Counted from the stretch's first letter, positions 7,885 through 16,826 are shown. The stretch is DNA of 34,472 nucleotides from Sphingobium trunci (GCF_022664535.1 NZ_JAKUJY010000036.1:1-34472), one strand, 5' to 3'. Translations and numbers: made by a program. Notes: a model not told the origin generated them from the letters alone.

Positions 7885-8493
7885 ATGATGCCGAAAGCGG
7901 AATCACCAAAGGACGCCGCGAAAGTGACCGAGGGTGGCGGTGGACGCCTTCGAGTCGACGCCCAAAGAAGCGCGCACGCCTTGATCGCAGCGGCGCGGCA
8001 GCTCTTTGCAGCAAAAGGTGTCGATGCGACGACGAGAGAGATCGCGGACTGCGCCGGAGTAGGAATGGGCACGCTCTACCGCCGCTTTCCTCGGCGTGCC
8101 GATCTCATAGGGGCGGTATTCCGCGAGGATCTCGACGCCTGTGCGGACGCCGCGGCTACGCTGGCCGCGGAGAAGCCGCCCTTCGAAGCCTTCTCCCTCT
8201 GGGTACAGGAATATGTGAAGCTCATCGGCACAAAACGGGGCTTGGCCGCCGCCGTGCGCTCCGATGATCCGGTGTATGTCGGGATGGCCGAGAAATTCGA
8301 CATGAAACTACGGCCAGCCGCGCAGGCGCTGTACGAAGCGGCCGCAGCCGCTGGTGAAGCACGTCCTGAACTGGACGGCGCAGAAATACTGGCCGCGGTT
8401 TCGGCATTGTGCATGTCCACCTATGATGGGAAACCGGATCACGCGAGCCGGATGGTAGCTCGCCTCCTCGATGGTCTTCGCTTGCGTCGGTGA
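7885..8493 (+). CDS. TetR/AcrR transcriptional regulator
   Basis: Repressor of about 202 aa. A hydrophilic N-terminal arm precedes the HTH (about residues 28-75: LIAAARQLFAAKGVDATTRE, IADCAGVGMGTLYRRFPRRA). The C-terminal ligand domain is of the kind found with this HTH subtype in proteobacterial SDR-linked regulators (FEAFSLWVQEYVKLIGTKRG; EILAAVSALCMSTYDGKPDH). ATG 7885 and ATG 7888 are both possible behind an AAGGGAGA site. It is divergent from the SDR gene with twin CGGAGC palindromes between them, the expected target. Ligand unknown. Confidence 0.92.
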   Translation: MMPKAESPKDAAKVTEGGGGRLRVDAQRSAHALIAAARQLFAAKGVDATTREIADCAGVGMGTLYRRFPRRADLIGAVFREDLDACADAAATLAAEKPPFEAFSLWVQEYVKLIGTKRGLAAAVRSDDPVYVGMAEKFDMKLRPAAQALYEAAAAAGEARPELDGAEILAAVSALCMSTYDGKPDHASRMVARLLDGLRLRR

Positions 8494-8520
8494 CGGTCAG
8501 TTCTGCCTGAAAGCTCCGCG

Positions 8521-8787
8521 TCACCAGAACGCGCGGCCGATCGTGAGCGGGATGAGACCGCCCACCGCGACGATCATCATCCGCACCGCCACATAAGCGC
8601 GCACATCCGAACGGAAGAGGGGTGTCCACAGATGATGCGTTTCCGGCACCCCATGAATGAAGAAAACCGGCACGTTCTTGCTCCCGATATCGACAGGATT
8701 AGCGAGGGACGGATTCGACTGCTCGTTCGCGGCGGAACCGGCGGCAAGGACCCCGAGCGAGGTGCAAAATCTCCGGCGAACCATCAT
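8521..8787 (-). pseudogene. Truncated alpha/beta hydrolase, N-terminal fragment joined to foreign sequence
   Basis: The frame opens behind a GGAGCGAAT site with a twin-arginine-like leader (MVRRRFCTSLGVLAAGSAA), then gives the first strand and oxyanion region of an alpha/beta hydrolase (VPVFFIHGVPETHHLWTPLF). After that, where 200 or more residues with the nucleophile and catalytic His should follow, it runs into a short hydrophobic tail (VRMMIVAVGGLIPLTIGRAF) and stops. This looks like a large internal deletion that joined two unrelated gene ends. The tail resembles the end of a small membrane protein but I cannot name it. An intact 88-aa novel protein is less likely. Confidence 0.6.
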
Positions 8788-8898
8788 ATTCGCTCCAGCA
8801 AGGCTCCGCATGGAGTTGAACTGATGGAGACGTGCGGAGCGAACCGCAGGCCACTGCTGGTCGTTGACGCAGAGCCGCGCTTGTGCGTAGCGGCGTGG

Positions 8899-9287
8899 TC
8901 AGATTGCGCGCGTGGCGAAGAAGCGCCAGTCGGCAAATCGTTCGCCAGGATCCGCCGGAGATCCTCGAAACCGGAATAGCGTACCACGACGATCTCATCC
9001 CAATCGTCGTCAGGCCCCGCCAGGATGCCGGAAACCAGCGATCCCGCGTAGACGAGCACCGGATCGGGAGTGATGCCGATGTCCGCGCATGCTTGCCGAA
9101 AGCCGCCGACGTAACCTTCGTAATAGCCGCTGCGTGAATCCGGCTTCGCGTCGGCGAAGCCGGCAGGGTAATCGGGCGTGTCCCGGAACTTGAGCAGGTT
9201 CACCATGACGACCGGGCCGTCGCCGATCGCCCGCGTGGCATCGTCCAGGGCGGCCTCGGTCAGTTCCAGATTGCAAGTCACGATCAT
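8899..9287 (-). pseudogene. DUF1330-family protein with a deletion and frameshift near the C-terminus
   Basis: Small ferredoxin-like-fold protein family of unknown reaction. The first approximately 115 codons are intact: MIVTCNLELTEAAL, VVMVNLLKFRDTPDYPAGFA, GYYEGYVGGFRQACADIGIT, ILAGPDDDWDEIVVVRYSGF, EDLRRILAND. In the same frame the rest is non-family sequence running to 8784. Shifting frame near 8936 gives FADWRFFATRAI and a stop at 8899-8901, which is the normal family ending, but the roughly 15-20 residues usually between these parts are missing. So a small out-of-frame deletion is likely. A GAGGAGA site abuts the ATG; a GTG at 9281 would be better spaced. It is divergent from the LysR gene. 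Confidence 0.7.
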
Positions 9288-9320
9288 TCTCCTCGTTGCT
9301 CGGCATGGATATCGCGGACC

Positions 9321-9340
9321 GCTCGACTATTCGGTAGAGC
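9321..9340. promoter_or_regulatory. Possible LysR binding site
   Basis: The gap between the divergent DUF1330 and LysR genes holds an interrupted inverted repeat, GCTC at 9321-9324 and GAGC at 9337-9340, with partly symmetric bases inside. Position and size fit a LysR recognition site, but the match to T-N11-A is not exact, so this is tentative. Confidence 0.25.
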
Positions 9341-9367
9341 GTATGCCAACAGGATTGAGTTGCCACC

Positions 9368-10306
9368 GTGTCCACACCATCCAACTTCCAGCGCCTCATC
9401 AACCTGCTGCACTTCGCACGCGTGGTGGATGCCGGATCCTTCGCGGAGGCGGCCCGGCGCGCCGGCATGACCACGTCGGCGCTGTCCAAGGCGGTCTCGC
9501 GGTTCGAACAGCTGCACGGCGTCCGCCTGCTCCACCGCACCACCCATGCGATCTCGTTGACGCCCGAGGGGGAGCGGCTGCTGGAAGGAACGCGCGACCT
9601 GCTACGCGAGGCTGAGCGGCTGGAGGCGACGCTGGACCATGCTTCCGCGAGCGGCGCGGGCGGCCGCATCCGGCTGAGCGCGCCGGCGCCGCTGATCCGC
9701 GCAAGGCTCGCACGGCAGATGCCGACGCTGCTCGCCAATCCGGACATCGAACTGGAGCTCAAGAACGACGACGGCACGCTCGATCTCGCTGCCGAGGGCA
9801 TCGACATCGCTATCCGCTTCGGGACGCTCGACGGCCAGCCCGGCCTCGTCACCACCCCGCTCGGGAGCTTCCCGTGGGTTTTGTGCGCGACTCCGCGCTA
9901 CGTCGAGCTGGTAGGAGCACCACGGTCCCCCGCGGATCTGGACATGCATCGCCAGATCGGGTTTCGCGATCCAGGGTCCGGACGGCTGCTCGCGTGGCAA
10001 TTCACCGATCCCGCCGACGGCGCGATCATCCGCCACCTGCCGCGACCGCGCATCGTCGTGGAGGATATGAGCGCGATCTGGTCGATGATGCGCAACGGGC
10101 TGGGCCTCGCCTGGGTGCCCGCTTGGGTGGGACTGATCGAACTGCGCGAAGGCCGCGTCGTCGAATTGCTTCGCGATTGGCGTGTCGCCGAAACGGCCAT
10201 GTATGCCGTTCGCCTAAGGCGGCACACGCCCGGTCGCATTCGGCGCCTGCTGGACAACCTGCGCGAGGCAGCCAGGGAGTGGCGTTACCTCGATGATATG
10301 CCATGA
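9368..10306 (+). CDS. LysR-family transcriptional regulator
   Basis: DNA-binding regulator of 312 aa, a normal LysR length. The N-terminal winged HTH covers about residues 8-67 (LLHFARVVDAGSFAEAARRA; MTTSALSKAVSRFEQLHGVR; LLHRTTHAISLTPEGERLLE). The C-terminal periplasmic-binding-like effector domain runs from about residue 95 to 300 (AEGIDIAIRFGTLDGQPGLV; WVLCATPRYVELVGAP; GLGLAWVPAWVGLIELREGR). The start is GTG at 9368 with only a weak ribosome site. It is divergent from the broken DUF1330 gene, which may have been its target. The closest style is the CrgA/DsdC-like group often controlling oxidoreductases, but the effector is unknown. Confidence 0.93.
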   Translation: MSTPSNFQRLINLLHFARVVDAGSFAEAARRAGMTTSALSKAVSRFEQLHGVRLLHRTTHAISLTPEGERLLEGTRDLLREAERLEATLDHASASGAGGRIRLSAPAPLIRARLARQMPTLLANPDIELELKNDDGTLDLAAEGIDIAIRFGTLDGQPGLVTTPLGSFPWVLCATPRYVELVGAPRSPADLDMHRQIGFRDPGSGRLLAWQFTDPADGAIIRHLPRPRIVVEDMSAIWSMMRNGLGLAWVPAWVGLIELREGRVVELLRDWRVAETAMYAVRLRRHTPGRIRRLLDNLREAAREWRYLDDMP

Positions 10307-10357
10307 CCGCAGCCAGAGCAGACGCCGATCGACGACAGCGTCGGCGCAAGCTAGGCT

Positions 10358-10748
10358 ATGGCCGCCTTCAGGTTCATTGCGTCCCGTTTTGGGGCTATCC
10401 CGAACATGCGCGAATATGCCCGGTTTCTGAAAGATCTGCGGGCGCGCCTGCCGAACCATTGGCGCCTCTCCGTCACTGGTCTGATGGACTGGAGCGCGCA
10501 TGGCGATCCGCACGCGCTCGTGAAACTCGCGGGAATCATCGATGAGGTCGTGGTCCAAACCTATCAGGGCCGGACGACGATCCCCGGTTATGGCGCCTAT
10601 TTCCGTCGCATGGATCGCTTTCCCCATCCCTTTTCGTGTTGCCTTGGTGGAGGGGGGCGAATGGCGGGCACCAGCCATGCTGGAGCGACACCCTCAATTC
10701 CGGGGCTATGTCGTGTTCCTGTTGAAGCGTGCGAGGGACCACCCATGA
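10358..10748 (+). pseudogene. DUF3142-family protein, 5'-truncated and frameshifted
   Basis: The first frame reads YARFLKDLRARLPNHWRLSV, TGLMDWSAHGDPHALVKLAG and IIDEVVVQTYQGRTTIPGYG, a typical DUF3142 segment. Near 10615-10622 the frame must shift by one base, at a run of four C where three are expected, to continue with FPIPFRVALVEGGEWRAPAM and LERHPQFRGYVVFLLKRARD, ending at 10748. The N-terminal part of the family, with its signal sequence and first barrel strands, is absent: LysR ends only 51 bp upstream. So this is a remnant with both a 5' deletion and a frameshift. Function of DUF3142 is not known. Confidence 0.75.
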
Positions 10749-10975
10749 ATGATTGCATTGAAGGCTGGTAAACGCTCAGGTGGATGTGTCGGTCGGTTTT
10801 CGCATCCGCTTTTTGGGGCTTGAAAATGCTCAGCTGCCAGTCTGCCACTGGGAGTGCGAAGTGAACGTCTGAATTACCGGAATGGGTCGATGACGGCGGG
10901 CAGCCAGCATGTCTGCGGCGGTGTTGTTCGGCTCGACCGCTTAGCACGATAAACCAGCTTACGGTTCGGTGGCAG

Positions 10976-12694
10976 TCACCCCTCCTTGGCGCCAAACGGA
11001 CTTTCCTCCCGCCTGACGAGAGTGCGACGTGACAGAGCCGTCCTTACGCGATCGGCCAGTTCCTCGCGACGATATGGCTTACCGATCACATCAAGCCGCG
11101 TACCGCGCGGGATATCGGCGACCAGATCCTCATTATAGCCCGTGGTCATAAGGACTGGCGTTTCCGGACATAATTCGTTGAATTTTTCGACCAGTTCCAG
11201 GCCGCTCATACCCCCTGGCATGACCATATCGGTGAACAGCAGATCCACCTTGATGTTCTCAAGCTTCAGGAGGGCTTCCTCGCCGCTTGCGACAGGAATG
11301 ACCTTGTATCCGATCGAAGCCAGTTGCGCGCTGGCTAGTGCGCGGACATCGTCACTATCTTCGACCAGCAGGATCGTCTGTCCTCCGGCGTCGCTCGATA
11401 TCGCCGGCGTTGACATAGGCCGTACGGCGCCGGCCCCGGCCTCTTCGGGCGGCGCGACAGGAAAGAGCAGCCGCATCGTCGTTCCCTGCCCCGGCTCAGA
11501 GTCGATTTCCAGACGGCCGAGCGACTGCTGCACAAAGCCGTGGACCATTGCGAGGCCAAGGCCGGTGCCGCGCTCCTTGCCTTTGGTGCTAAAGAACGGC
11601 TCGGTAGCGCGTTGGCGAACCTCGGCGTTCATGCCATATCCTTCGTCGCGGATGCTCAACACGACATAATCCCCTTCGGGAAGGCCATGCGCCGCCGCGT
11701 TGCCGTTCAGCTTCCAAAGCTCGGTCGCGATCGTCACGGTGCCACCGTCCGGCATCGCATCGCGGGCGTTGAGCAGGATGTTGAGCACCGCCATCTCAAG
11801 ATGCGTAGGGTCGATCTGCACCGCCGGGAGCCGACGCTCCAGCGCGGTGACCAGCCTGATCTGCGCGCCCACGGTGTTGTCGATCAAATCGCCAAATTCG
11901 TGGATCAAGTCGTTCATATTGATCCGACGCGGTTCGAGCCGGGTCTTGCGCGCGAAGGCAAGCAACTGGCGGGTTAATCTCGCGCCGCGCTCGGCAGCCC
12001 GAGCAGCATTGCCCAGCATCCGTCGCTGAGCATCGTTCAGATCGTCTCCGAGCACGATGTCGAGATTGCCGGTCACCACCTGCAGAAGGTTGTTGAAATC
12101 ATGCGCCAGGCCGGCAGTCAGTTGTCCGATCGCTTCCATTTTTTGCGCCTGACGAAAAGCCTGTTCAGAGGAGCGTCGACGCGTGACGTCAAGCTGGCTG
12201 GCGAAGAAATAGATGAGCGTGCCGTCGTCATCATAGATTGGCGCCACGAACACCGCGTTCCAGAAAGGGCTGCCGTCGCGACGATAGTTCAGGATTTCGG
12301 TCGAAATCGCTTCCTGCGCTCCAACGGCTTCGCGAAGGGCACGGACGGTCTCCCTGCCGGTGTCGGCCCCCTGCAGGAAACGGCAATTGCGGCCGAGGAC
12401 TTCGCTTTCCTCATAGCCTGTCAGATCAAGAAACGCTTTGTTGGCAAAGACGATTGGATTGTCGTCCTGGCGCGGATCGGTAAGGATCATCGGCATTCGC
12501 GTCATTTGCAAGGCAGCAAAGAACACCGTACCGCGTTGGTCGAGCCCAGGCTCGGCCACGGTCGATCGCTTCCAGTGACGCGTCGGTCCGTTGCCTGTCG
12601 GACTGTAGGAACTGGTGTCTTCCAGATCGCCGGCTGGCTGGCCGGTCGCTTCGTTGGGATTGGCGGGCGCTTTTGCGCCATCCTTGTCAGTCAC
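10976..12694 (-). CDS. Blue-light LOV-domain hybrid histidine kinase
   Basis: Cytosolic photosensory kinase, 572 aa. A disordered N-terminus precedes a LOV (PAS) domain at about residues 57-172 with the hallmark GRNCRFLQG. C104 is the residue that forms the flavin adduct in known LOV proteins, and N136, N146 and Q167 fit the flavin-contacting positions. The HisKA H-box is AGLAHDFNNLLQ with H198. The ATPase domain has NILLNARDAMPDGG, DEGYGM and GTGLGLAMVHGF. A C-terminal receiver follows with acidic residues in LVEDSDDV, phosphoacceptor D489 in LLFTDMVMPGG and K539. No membrane segment or output domain is present, so signalling needs a partner. GTG start at 12694 behind GAGGT. Divergent from a second hybrid kinase. 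Confidence 0.94.
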   Translation of the reverse strand: MTDKDGAKAPANPNEATGQPAGDLEDTSSYSPTGNGPTRHWKRSTVAEPGLDQRGTVFFAALQMTRMPMILTDPRQDDNPIVFANKAFLDLTGYEESEVLGRNCRFLQGADTGRETVRALREAVGAQEAISTEILNYRRDGSPFWNAVFVAPIYDDDGTLIYFFASQLDVTRRRSSEQAFRQAQKMEAIGQLTAGLAHDFNNLLQVVTGNLDIVLGDDLNDAQRRMLGNAARAAERGARLTRQLLAFARKTRLEPRRINMNDLIHEFGDLIDNTVGAQIRLVTALERRLPAVQIDPTHLEMAVLNILLNARDAMPDGGTVTIATELWKLNGNAAAHGLPEGDYVVLSIRDEGYGMNAEVRQRATEPFFSTKGKERGTGLGLAMVHGFVQQSLGRLEIDSEPGQGTTMRLLFPVAPPEEAGAGAVRPMSTPAISSDAGGQTILLVEDSDDVRALASAQLASIGYKVIPVASGEEALLKLENIKVDLLFTDMVMPGGMSGLELVEKFNELCPETPVLMTTGYNEDLVADIPRGTRLDVIGKPYRREELADRVRTALSRRTLVRREESPFGAKEG

Positions 12695-12858
12695 GGCTAC
12701 CTCAAATCAGTTTCAACATCGCAATAAATCTTCACCAGCGATCTGGTTGCCATGCGTCTTCACTCGAGATTATCAGCCTGGCCTGAGCATCACCTTTGCA
12801 ACCGGTTGAAGCGTTTTGCGTTTGCGTCAGCACCAGTACAATTTTCCCGGGGGGATCG

Positions 12859-15456
12859 ATGAAAAAGCCGGAGCCGTCGCGCGCGATCAGCGCTGACGAA
12901 TGGCGCCAGATCGTGGATGGCGCGGTGGGCACGGCGATCATAACCACCGATCTTGAAGGCCGGGTGACGAGTTGGAACGAAGGCGCTTCCCGGATGCTGG
13001 GCTGGACCGCCTCTGACGTTCTGGGCGAGACGCTGGAGCGCCTGTTCCCTCCCGGAGAAGGCGCGGCGGCGCTCCGACAAGAGATGCGCGATGCGCTGAC
13101 CGTCGGTCGTGGCGGCGGAACGGAAGGCTGGCGCATTTGCCGCGACGGATCTCAGATATGGGCGGTAGGCGAAATGTCGCCGATCCACGATCAGGCTGGT
13201 AGCGTGGTCGGATTCACGAAGATTTTGCATGATCGGACCAGAAGCAGAGAAGCGCAGGAGGCGATCTCCGAAGAACGCCGCGCGCTCGAGATACTAAATC
13301 GGGCCGGTTCCGCCCTGGCGGCCAAGACCGATCTTCAGGAACTCGTCCAGATCGTCACTGATGCGGGTGTTGAGCTGACCGGTGCCGAATTCGGCGCCTT
13401 CTTCTACAATGTAGAAAATGAGGCGGGGGAGAGCTACATGCTCTACACCCTGTCCGGTGCACCAGCCGAGGCCTTCTCCAAATTTCCGATGCCGCGCAAC
13501 ACCTCGGTGTTCGCGCCGACCTTCTCGGGCGAAGGGATTATTCGCTCTGACGATATCACCAAGGACCCGCGTTACGGGCGGAATGCGCCACGCAAAGGCA
13601 TGCCCGAGGGACATCTGCCTGTTCGCAGCTATCTGGCTGTGCCCGTCATTTCGCGTACCGGAGAAGTGATCGGGGGCCTGTTCTTCGGCCATGCCGATAT
13701 TGGCGTCTTTGACGATCGTTCTGAGCGTGGCCTGGAAGGTTTGGCGGCCGAGGCAGCCGTCGCAATCGATAATGCCCGGCTGTTTCAGGCACTCGAACGC
13801 GAACTCACGCAACGGCGAAAGGCAGAGAGCGAACTCGCCGACAGCGAAACGCGCTTGCGACTGGCCACGGAAGCGGCTGAAATCGGCACTTGGGACTACG
13901 ACCCGGCGTCAAACGAACTTCGGTGGGACTTTCGGTGCAAGCAACTCTTCGGTTTATCCCCGGAGGCGGCAGTCACCTACGAGGGCTCCTTCATCGCAGG
14001 CATTCATCCGGACGACCGTGAGCGCGCGGACGAGGCCGTCCGACGAGCGATCGATCCCGGGGGCTTGGGTCGCTACGCCATAGAATATCGCACCATCGGC
14101 ATCGAGGATGGACGGCAGCGGTGGATTTCCGCGAACGGACGCGCGCTCTTCGATGCCGATCAGGGAACGCGGTTTGTCGGGACGGTGATCGACATTACGG
14201 AACGGAAGGCGATCGAGGACAGGTTGCACCATCTTAACGAGCGGCTGGAAGAGCAGGTCGAGGTCGAGATCCGCAAACGCGCGGAAGCAGAAGAGGCGCT
14301 GCGCCAGTCGCAAAAGATGGAGGCGATAGGACAACTCACCGGCGGGATCGCCCACGACTTCAATAACCTGTTGGCAGGCATCATCGGCAGCCTGGAAATC
14401 ATCGAAAGGCGCCTTTCCGACGGCCGAACGGAGGGCATCGACCGCTTCATCAACGGTGCGCAGACCTCCGCCCGGCGCGCCGCGGCGCTGACCCAGCGGC
14501 TCCTCGCCTTCTCTCGTCGCCAGACCCTCGATCCAAAACCGACCGATGTGAACCGATTGGTCTTCGGCATGGAAGACCTCATCGCCCGGACCGTCGGCCC
14601 AGCCATCAAGGTCGAGGTTGTCGGCGCCGCAGGCCTCTGGCCAACCAGGATCGATACCGTCCAGCTTGAAAGCACGCTCCTCAATCTCGCTATCAACGCT
14701 CGCGATGCCATGCCCGACGGCGGCAAACTGACGATTGAGACTGCGAACAAGTGGCTGGACGATCGCGCTGGACGAGAACGCGACCTGCCGCCGGGACAGT
14801 ATATCTCCGTGTGCGTCACCGACACGGGGACAGGCATACCGAAGGACATTGCCGACCGAATCTTCGATCCATTCTTCACGACCAAGCCGATCGGCCAGGG
14901 CACAGGTCTGGGTCTTTCCATGATCCTCGGTTTCTTGCGGCAGTCCGGCGGCCAGGTTCGCGTCTACAGTGAGTCAGGGCAGGGAACGACGATGTGCCTT
15001 TATCTGCCCCGCTACTCCGGCGACGTCACAGACGACACCGCGGCGATGGAATCACCGATCCCGGAAACGGGCGCCGGGGAAACCGTGCTCGTGATCGACG
15101 ACGAACCGACCGTTCGCATGCTCATAGTAGAAGTGCTCGAAGAGGCTGGATATGTCGCACTCGAAGCGGAAGATGGCCCTTCAGGGTTAAAAATCCTTCA
15201 GTCCGATGTCAGGGTCGATCTGCTCATCACCGACGTCGGGTTACCCGGAGGCATGAACGGCCGACAGATTGCCGACGCGGCCCGCGTCGGTCGCCCGGAC
15301 CTAAAGGTGCTCTTCGTAACCGGGTTCGCGGAGAATGCTGCGGTCGGCAATGGTCATCTTGAGACCGGCATGGAGGTTATCACCAAACCATTTGTGATGA
15401 CCGAACTCGCGAACAAGATCACCGACATGATCGAACATCGGTACCCCAGCGCTTGA
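12859..15456 (+). CDS. PAS-GAF-PAS hybrid histidine kinase with C-terminal receiver
   Basis: Cytosolic sensor kinase of 865 aa. Domains in order: PAS at about residues 12-128 (IITTDLEGRVTSWNEGASRM; this PAS lacks a LOV cysteine motif), GAF at about 155-310, a second PAS at about 335-450 (EIGTWDYDPASNELRWDF; WISANGRALFD; GTVIDITERKAIEDR), a coiled coil at 450-485, HisKA with H499 in GGIAHDFNNLLAG, ATPase (LAINARDAMPDGG; DTGTGIPKDI; GTGLGLSMILGF), and a receiver from 743 with D792 in LLITDVGLPGG and K843. The ATG at 12859 follows GGGGGGA; the frame is open further upstream but has no comparable site. It shares the AHDFNNLL-type core and the receiver layout with the divergent LOV kinase, so the two probably act in one pathway. 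Confidence 0.93.
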   Translation: MKKPEPSRAISADEWRQIVDGAVGTAIITTDLEGRVTSWNEGASRMLGWTASDVLGETLERLFPPGEGAAALRQEMRDALTVGRGGGTEGWRICRDGSQIWAVGEMSPIHDQAGSVVGFTKILHDRTRSREAQEAISEERRALEILNRAGSALAAKTDLQELVQIVTDAGVELTGAEFGAFFYNVENEAGESYMLYTLSGAPAEAFSKFPMPRNTSVFAPTFSGEGIIRSDDITKDPRYGRNAPRKGMPEGHLPVRSYLAVPVISRTGEVIGGLFFGHADIGVFDDRSERGLEGLAAEAAVAIDNARLFQALERELTQRRKAESELADSETRLRLATEAAEIGTWDYDPASNELRWDFRCKQLFGLSPEAAVTYEGSFIAGIHPDDRERADEAVRRAIDPGGLGRYAIEYRTIGIEDGRQRWISANGRALFDADQGTRFVGTVIDITERKAIEDRLHHLNERLEEQVEVEIRKRAEAEEALRQSQKMEAIGQLTGGIAHDFNNLLAGIIGSLEIIERRLSDGRTEGIDRFINGAQTSARRAAALTQRLLAFSRRQTLDPKPTDVNRLVFGMEDLIARTVGPAIKVEVVGAAGLWPTRIDTVQLESTLLNLAINARDAMPDGGKLTIETANKWLDDRAGRERDLPPGQYISVCVTDTGTGIPKDIADRIFDPFFTTKPIGQGTGLGLSMILGFLRQSGGQVRVYSESGQGTTMCLYLPRYSGDVTDDTAAMESPIPETGAGETVLVIDDEPTVRMLIVEVLEEAGYVALEAEDGPSGLKILQSDVRVDLLITDVGLPGGMNGRQIADAARVGRPDLKVLFVTGFAENAAVGNGHLETGMEVITKPFVMTELANKITDMIEHRYPSA

Positions 15457-15824
15457 TCGGCACGATATCTGGCCGCATCTGTCAAATGTCGTCTGGACGG
15501 GCGTAGTATGAGATAGCTGGCCATCCGGACCCCGGGACTGAAAATTGGCCCCTGAGCGGCAAAGAAGGATCGACGGCAGAAGCGGTTGCCACGCGCCAAT
15601 TCCGATTGCTGACCAGTGATGGGAAATTTTACTCGACTGGGCCTGGAATGCCCATTGGCGAAGAAACTGCAGATCCCAAATCCGTCCGAACGGAGATTTT
15701 CATAACGCTGTGATACCGGGTACGCATTATGCTGGCAGCGATGCCATCAGAAAAACCAAGCGGATTTTTGGTAGCCGAAGCTGGGGCGCGAAAAACGCGC
15801 CGGGATCCACTCAAGTTGATCAGC
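15457..15824. other. Intergenic region with no supported gene
   Basis: Between the kinase stop and the convergent ohrR end. A plus-strand stretch near 15596-15713 translates to something protein-like (LLTSDGKFYSTGPGMPIGEE) but has no start, no ribosome site and no family I recognise. The opposite strand is equally open there, so I do not call a gene. No strong terminator was seen. Confidence 0.4.
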
Positions 15825-16277
15825 TTAAGATTTGGTCGAGCTTAGAAGATTGTCGCGCAGCTTGGAGACAGTCTCGCGAACGTTGGCGAAATCATCTCCA
15901 AGACCCGTCGCCTCTATCAAATCGGATGCGCTACGTTCGACCTGTTGATGCAGCTTACGACCTGCGTGCGTCACATTGACGCGAACCTGCCGTTCATCGG
16001 CCGGATCGCGCGCGCGGACAACCAAACCAAGCTGCTCCAGCTTCTTGAGGATCGGTGTCAGCGTGTTGGATTCAAGGAAAAGCTTCGCTCCCAGATCACT
16101 TACCCTCTGATTATCTTCCTCTCCCAGCGCCACCAGCGTGACATATTGGGTGTATGTGAGGCCCAGCTTATCAAGGATAGGACGGTATGCGCGCCCAAAG
16201 GCCAGGTTCGCTGAATAGACGGCAAAGCAGAGGAAGTCGCCCAGTTTCGGGGAACTCTGTGGATTTTCGCGCGCCAT
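15825..16277 (-). CDS. ohrR: OhrR-like organic-peroxide-sensing MarR repressor
   Basis: MarR-family repressor of 150 aa. The redox-sensing cysteine typical of OhrR is C17, in LGDFLCFAVYSANLAFGRAY, followed by the tyrosine-rich segment LGLTYTQYVTLVALGEED. The winged HTH covers about residues 55-105 (VSDLGAKLFLESNTLTPILK; KLEQLGLVVRARDPADERQV). In the family, peroxide oxidation of this cysteine releases DNA and induces ohr. The next gene upstream on the same strand is ohr, and matching palindromes lie before both genes. ATG at 16277. No second cysteine is seen near the C-terminus, so it may be of the one-cysteine type. Confidence 0.9.
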   Translation of the reverse strand: MARENPQSSPKLGDFLCFAVYSANLAFGRAYRPILDKLGLTYTQYVTLVALGEEDNQRVSDLGAKLFLESNTLTPILKKLEQLGLVVRARDPADERQVRVNVTHAGRKLHQQVERSASDLIEATGLGDDFANVRETVSKLRDNLLSSTKS

Positions 16278-16319
16278 TATATTGCTCCAGACCGTAATGC
16301 TGCCAATCTAACGCGCATA

Positions 16320-16330
16320 CGATTGAATCG
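16320..16330. promoter_or_regulatory. OhrR operator upstream of ohrR
   Basis: CGATTGAATCG is an 11-bp palindrome preceded by GCATA. Both the palindrome (as CGATTCAATCG, 16883-16893) and the sequence GCATACGATT recur upstream of ohr, which points to one protein binding both regions. It lies about 45 bp before the ohrR start. Confidence 0.6.
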
Positions 16331-16342
16331 GAAGGATTTAAA

Positions 16343-16364
16343 CGGCGCCCCTTCCGGGGCACCG
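16343..16364 (-). terminator. Rho-independent terminator of ohr
   Basis: A 9-bp stem with a four-base loop (CGGTGCCCC-GGAA-GGGGCGCCG on the minus strand, one G-T pair) is followed by TTTAAAT. It lies 22 bp past the ohr stop and separates ohr from ohrR, so the two are transcribed separately despite sharing a strand. Confidence 0.75.
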
Positions 16365-16386
16365 TCTTTGATCGGCAAGACTGATA

Positions 16387-16797
16387 TCAGACCAAGGCTG
16401 GCTCAAGCACGTTAATCTCGACCTCGATGTTACCGCGAGTAGCCTTGGAATAGGGGCAGATTTCGTGCGCGACGGAGACAAGTTCCCGTGCCAGTTCGAT
16501 GTCGATGCCTGGAACGGTTACATCGAGCTTGGCCCGCAGGAAGAATGCGGCCCCATCCATCAGCAGATCGATGGTTGCATCGACACTTGGCGCCTGTGGC
16601 AGGGTAACCTTCTTCTGGGCAGCAGCGAGCCCGATTGCTCCCATGAAACAACCCGACCAGGCCGCGCCGAAGAAATTTTCCGCAGCTGGGTGCGGATCGG
16701 CCAACTGAAGATCGAGAAAGCCGTCAGCACTCCGTGTGTAACCCTGGGCGCCTCCCACATTGTGAGTTGTACCGGAATAGATGGTCTTGGCAGTCAT
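16387..16797 (-). CDS. ohr: Organic hydroperoxide reductase Ohr
   Basis: Cysteine peroxidase of the Ohr/OsmC family that reduces organic and fatty-acid hydroperoxides, about 136 aa. The two active-site cysteines are C50 (AAWSGCFMGAIGLAA) and C114 (AHEICPYSKATRGN), and the catalytic Arg/Glu partners fit R22 and E40. The start at 16797 (MTAKTIYSGTT) is chosen because AAAGGA precedes it by 6 bases; ATGs at 16818 and 16803 would include that site. It has its own OhrR-type operators and promoter upstream and a strong terminator downstream. A second Ohr is encoded at 25087-25512. Confidence 0.93.
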   Translation of the reverse strand: MTAKTIYSGTTHNVGGAQGYTRSADGFLDLQLADPHPAAENFFGAAWSGCFMGAIGLAAAQKKVTLPQAPSVDATIDLLMDGAAFFLRAKLDVTVPGIDIELARELVSVAHEICPYSKATRGNIEVEINVLEPALV

Positions 16798-16826
16798 GTT
16801 CATTCCTTTCGTCGTCATTTAAATCT

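Noticed and set aside
12796..12858. N-terminal extension of the PAS-GAF-PAS kinase
   Set aside because: The ATG at 12859 has a strong GGGGGGA site; the 21 upstream codons have none and lie in the divergent promoter region.
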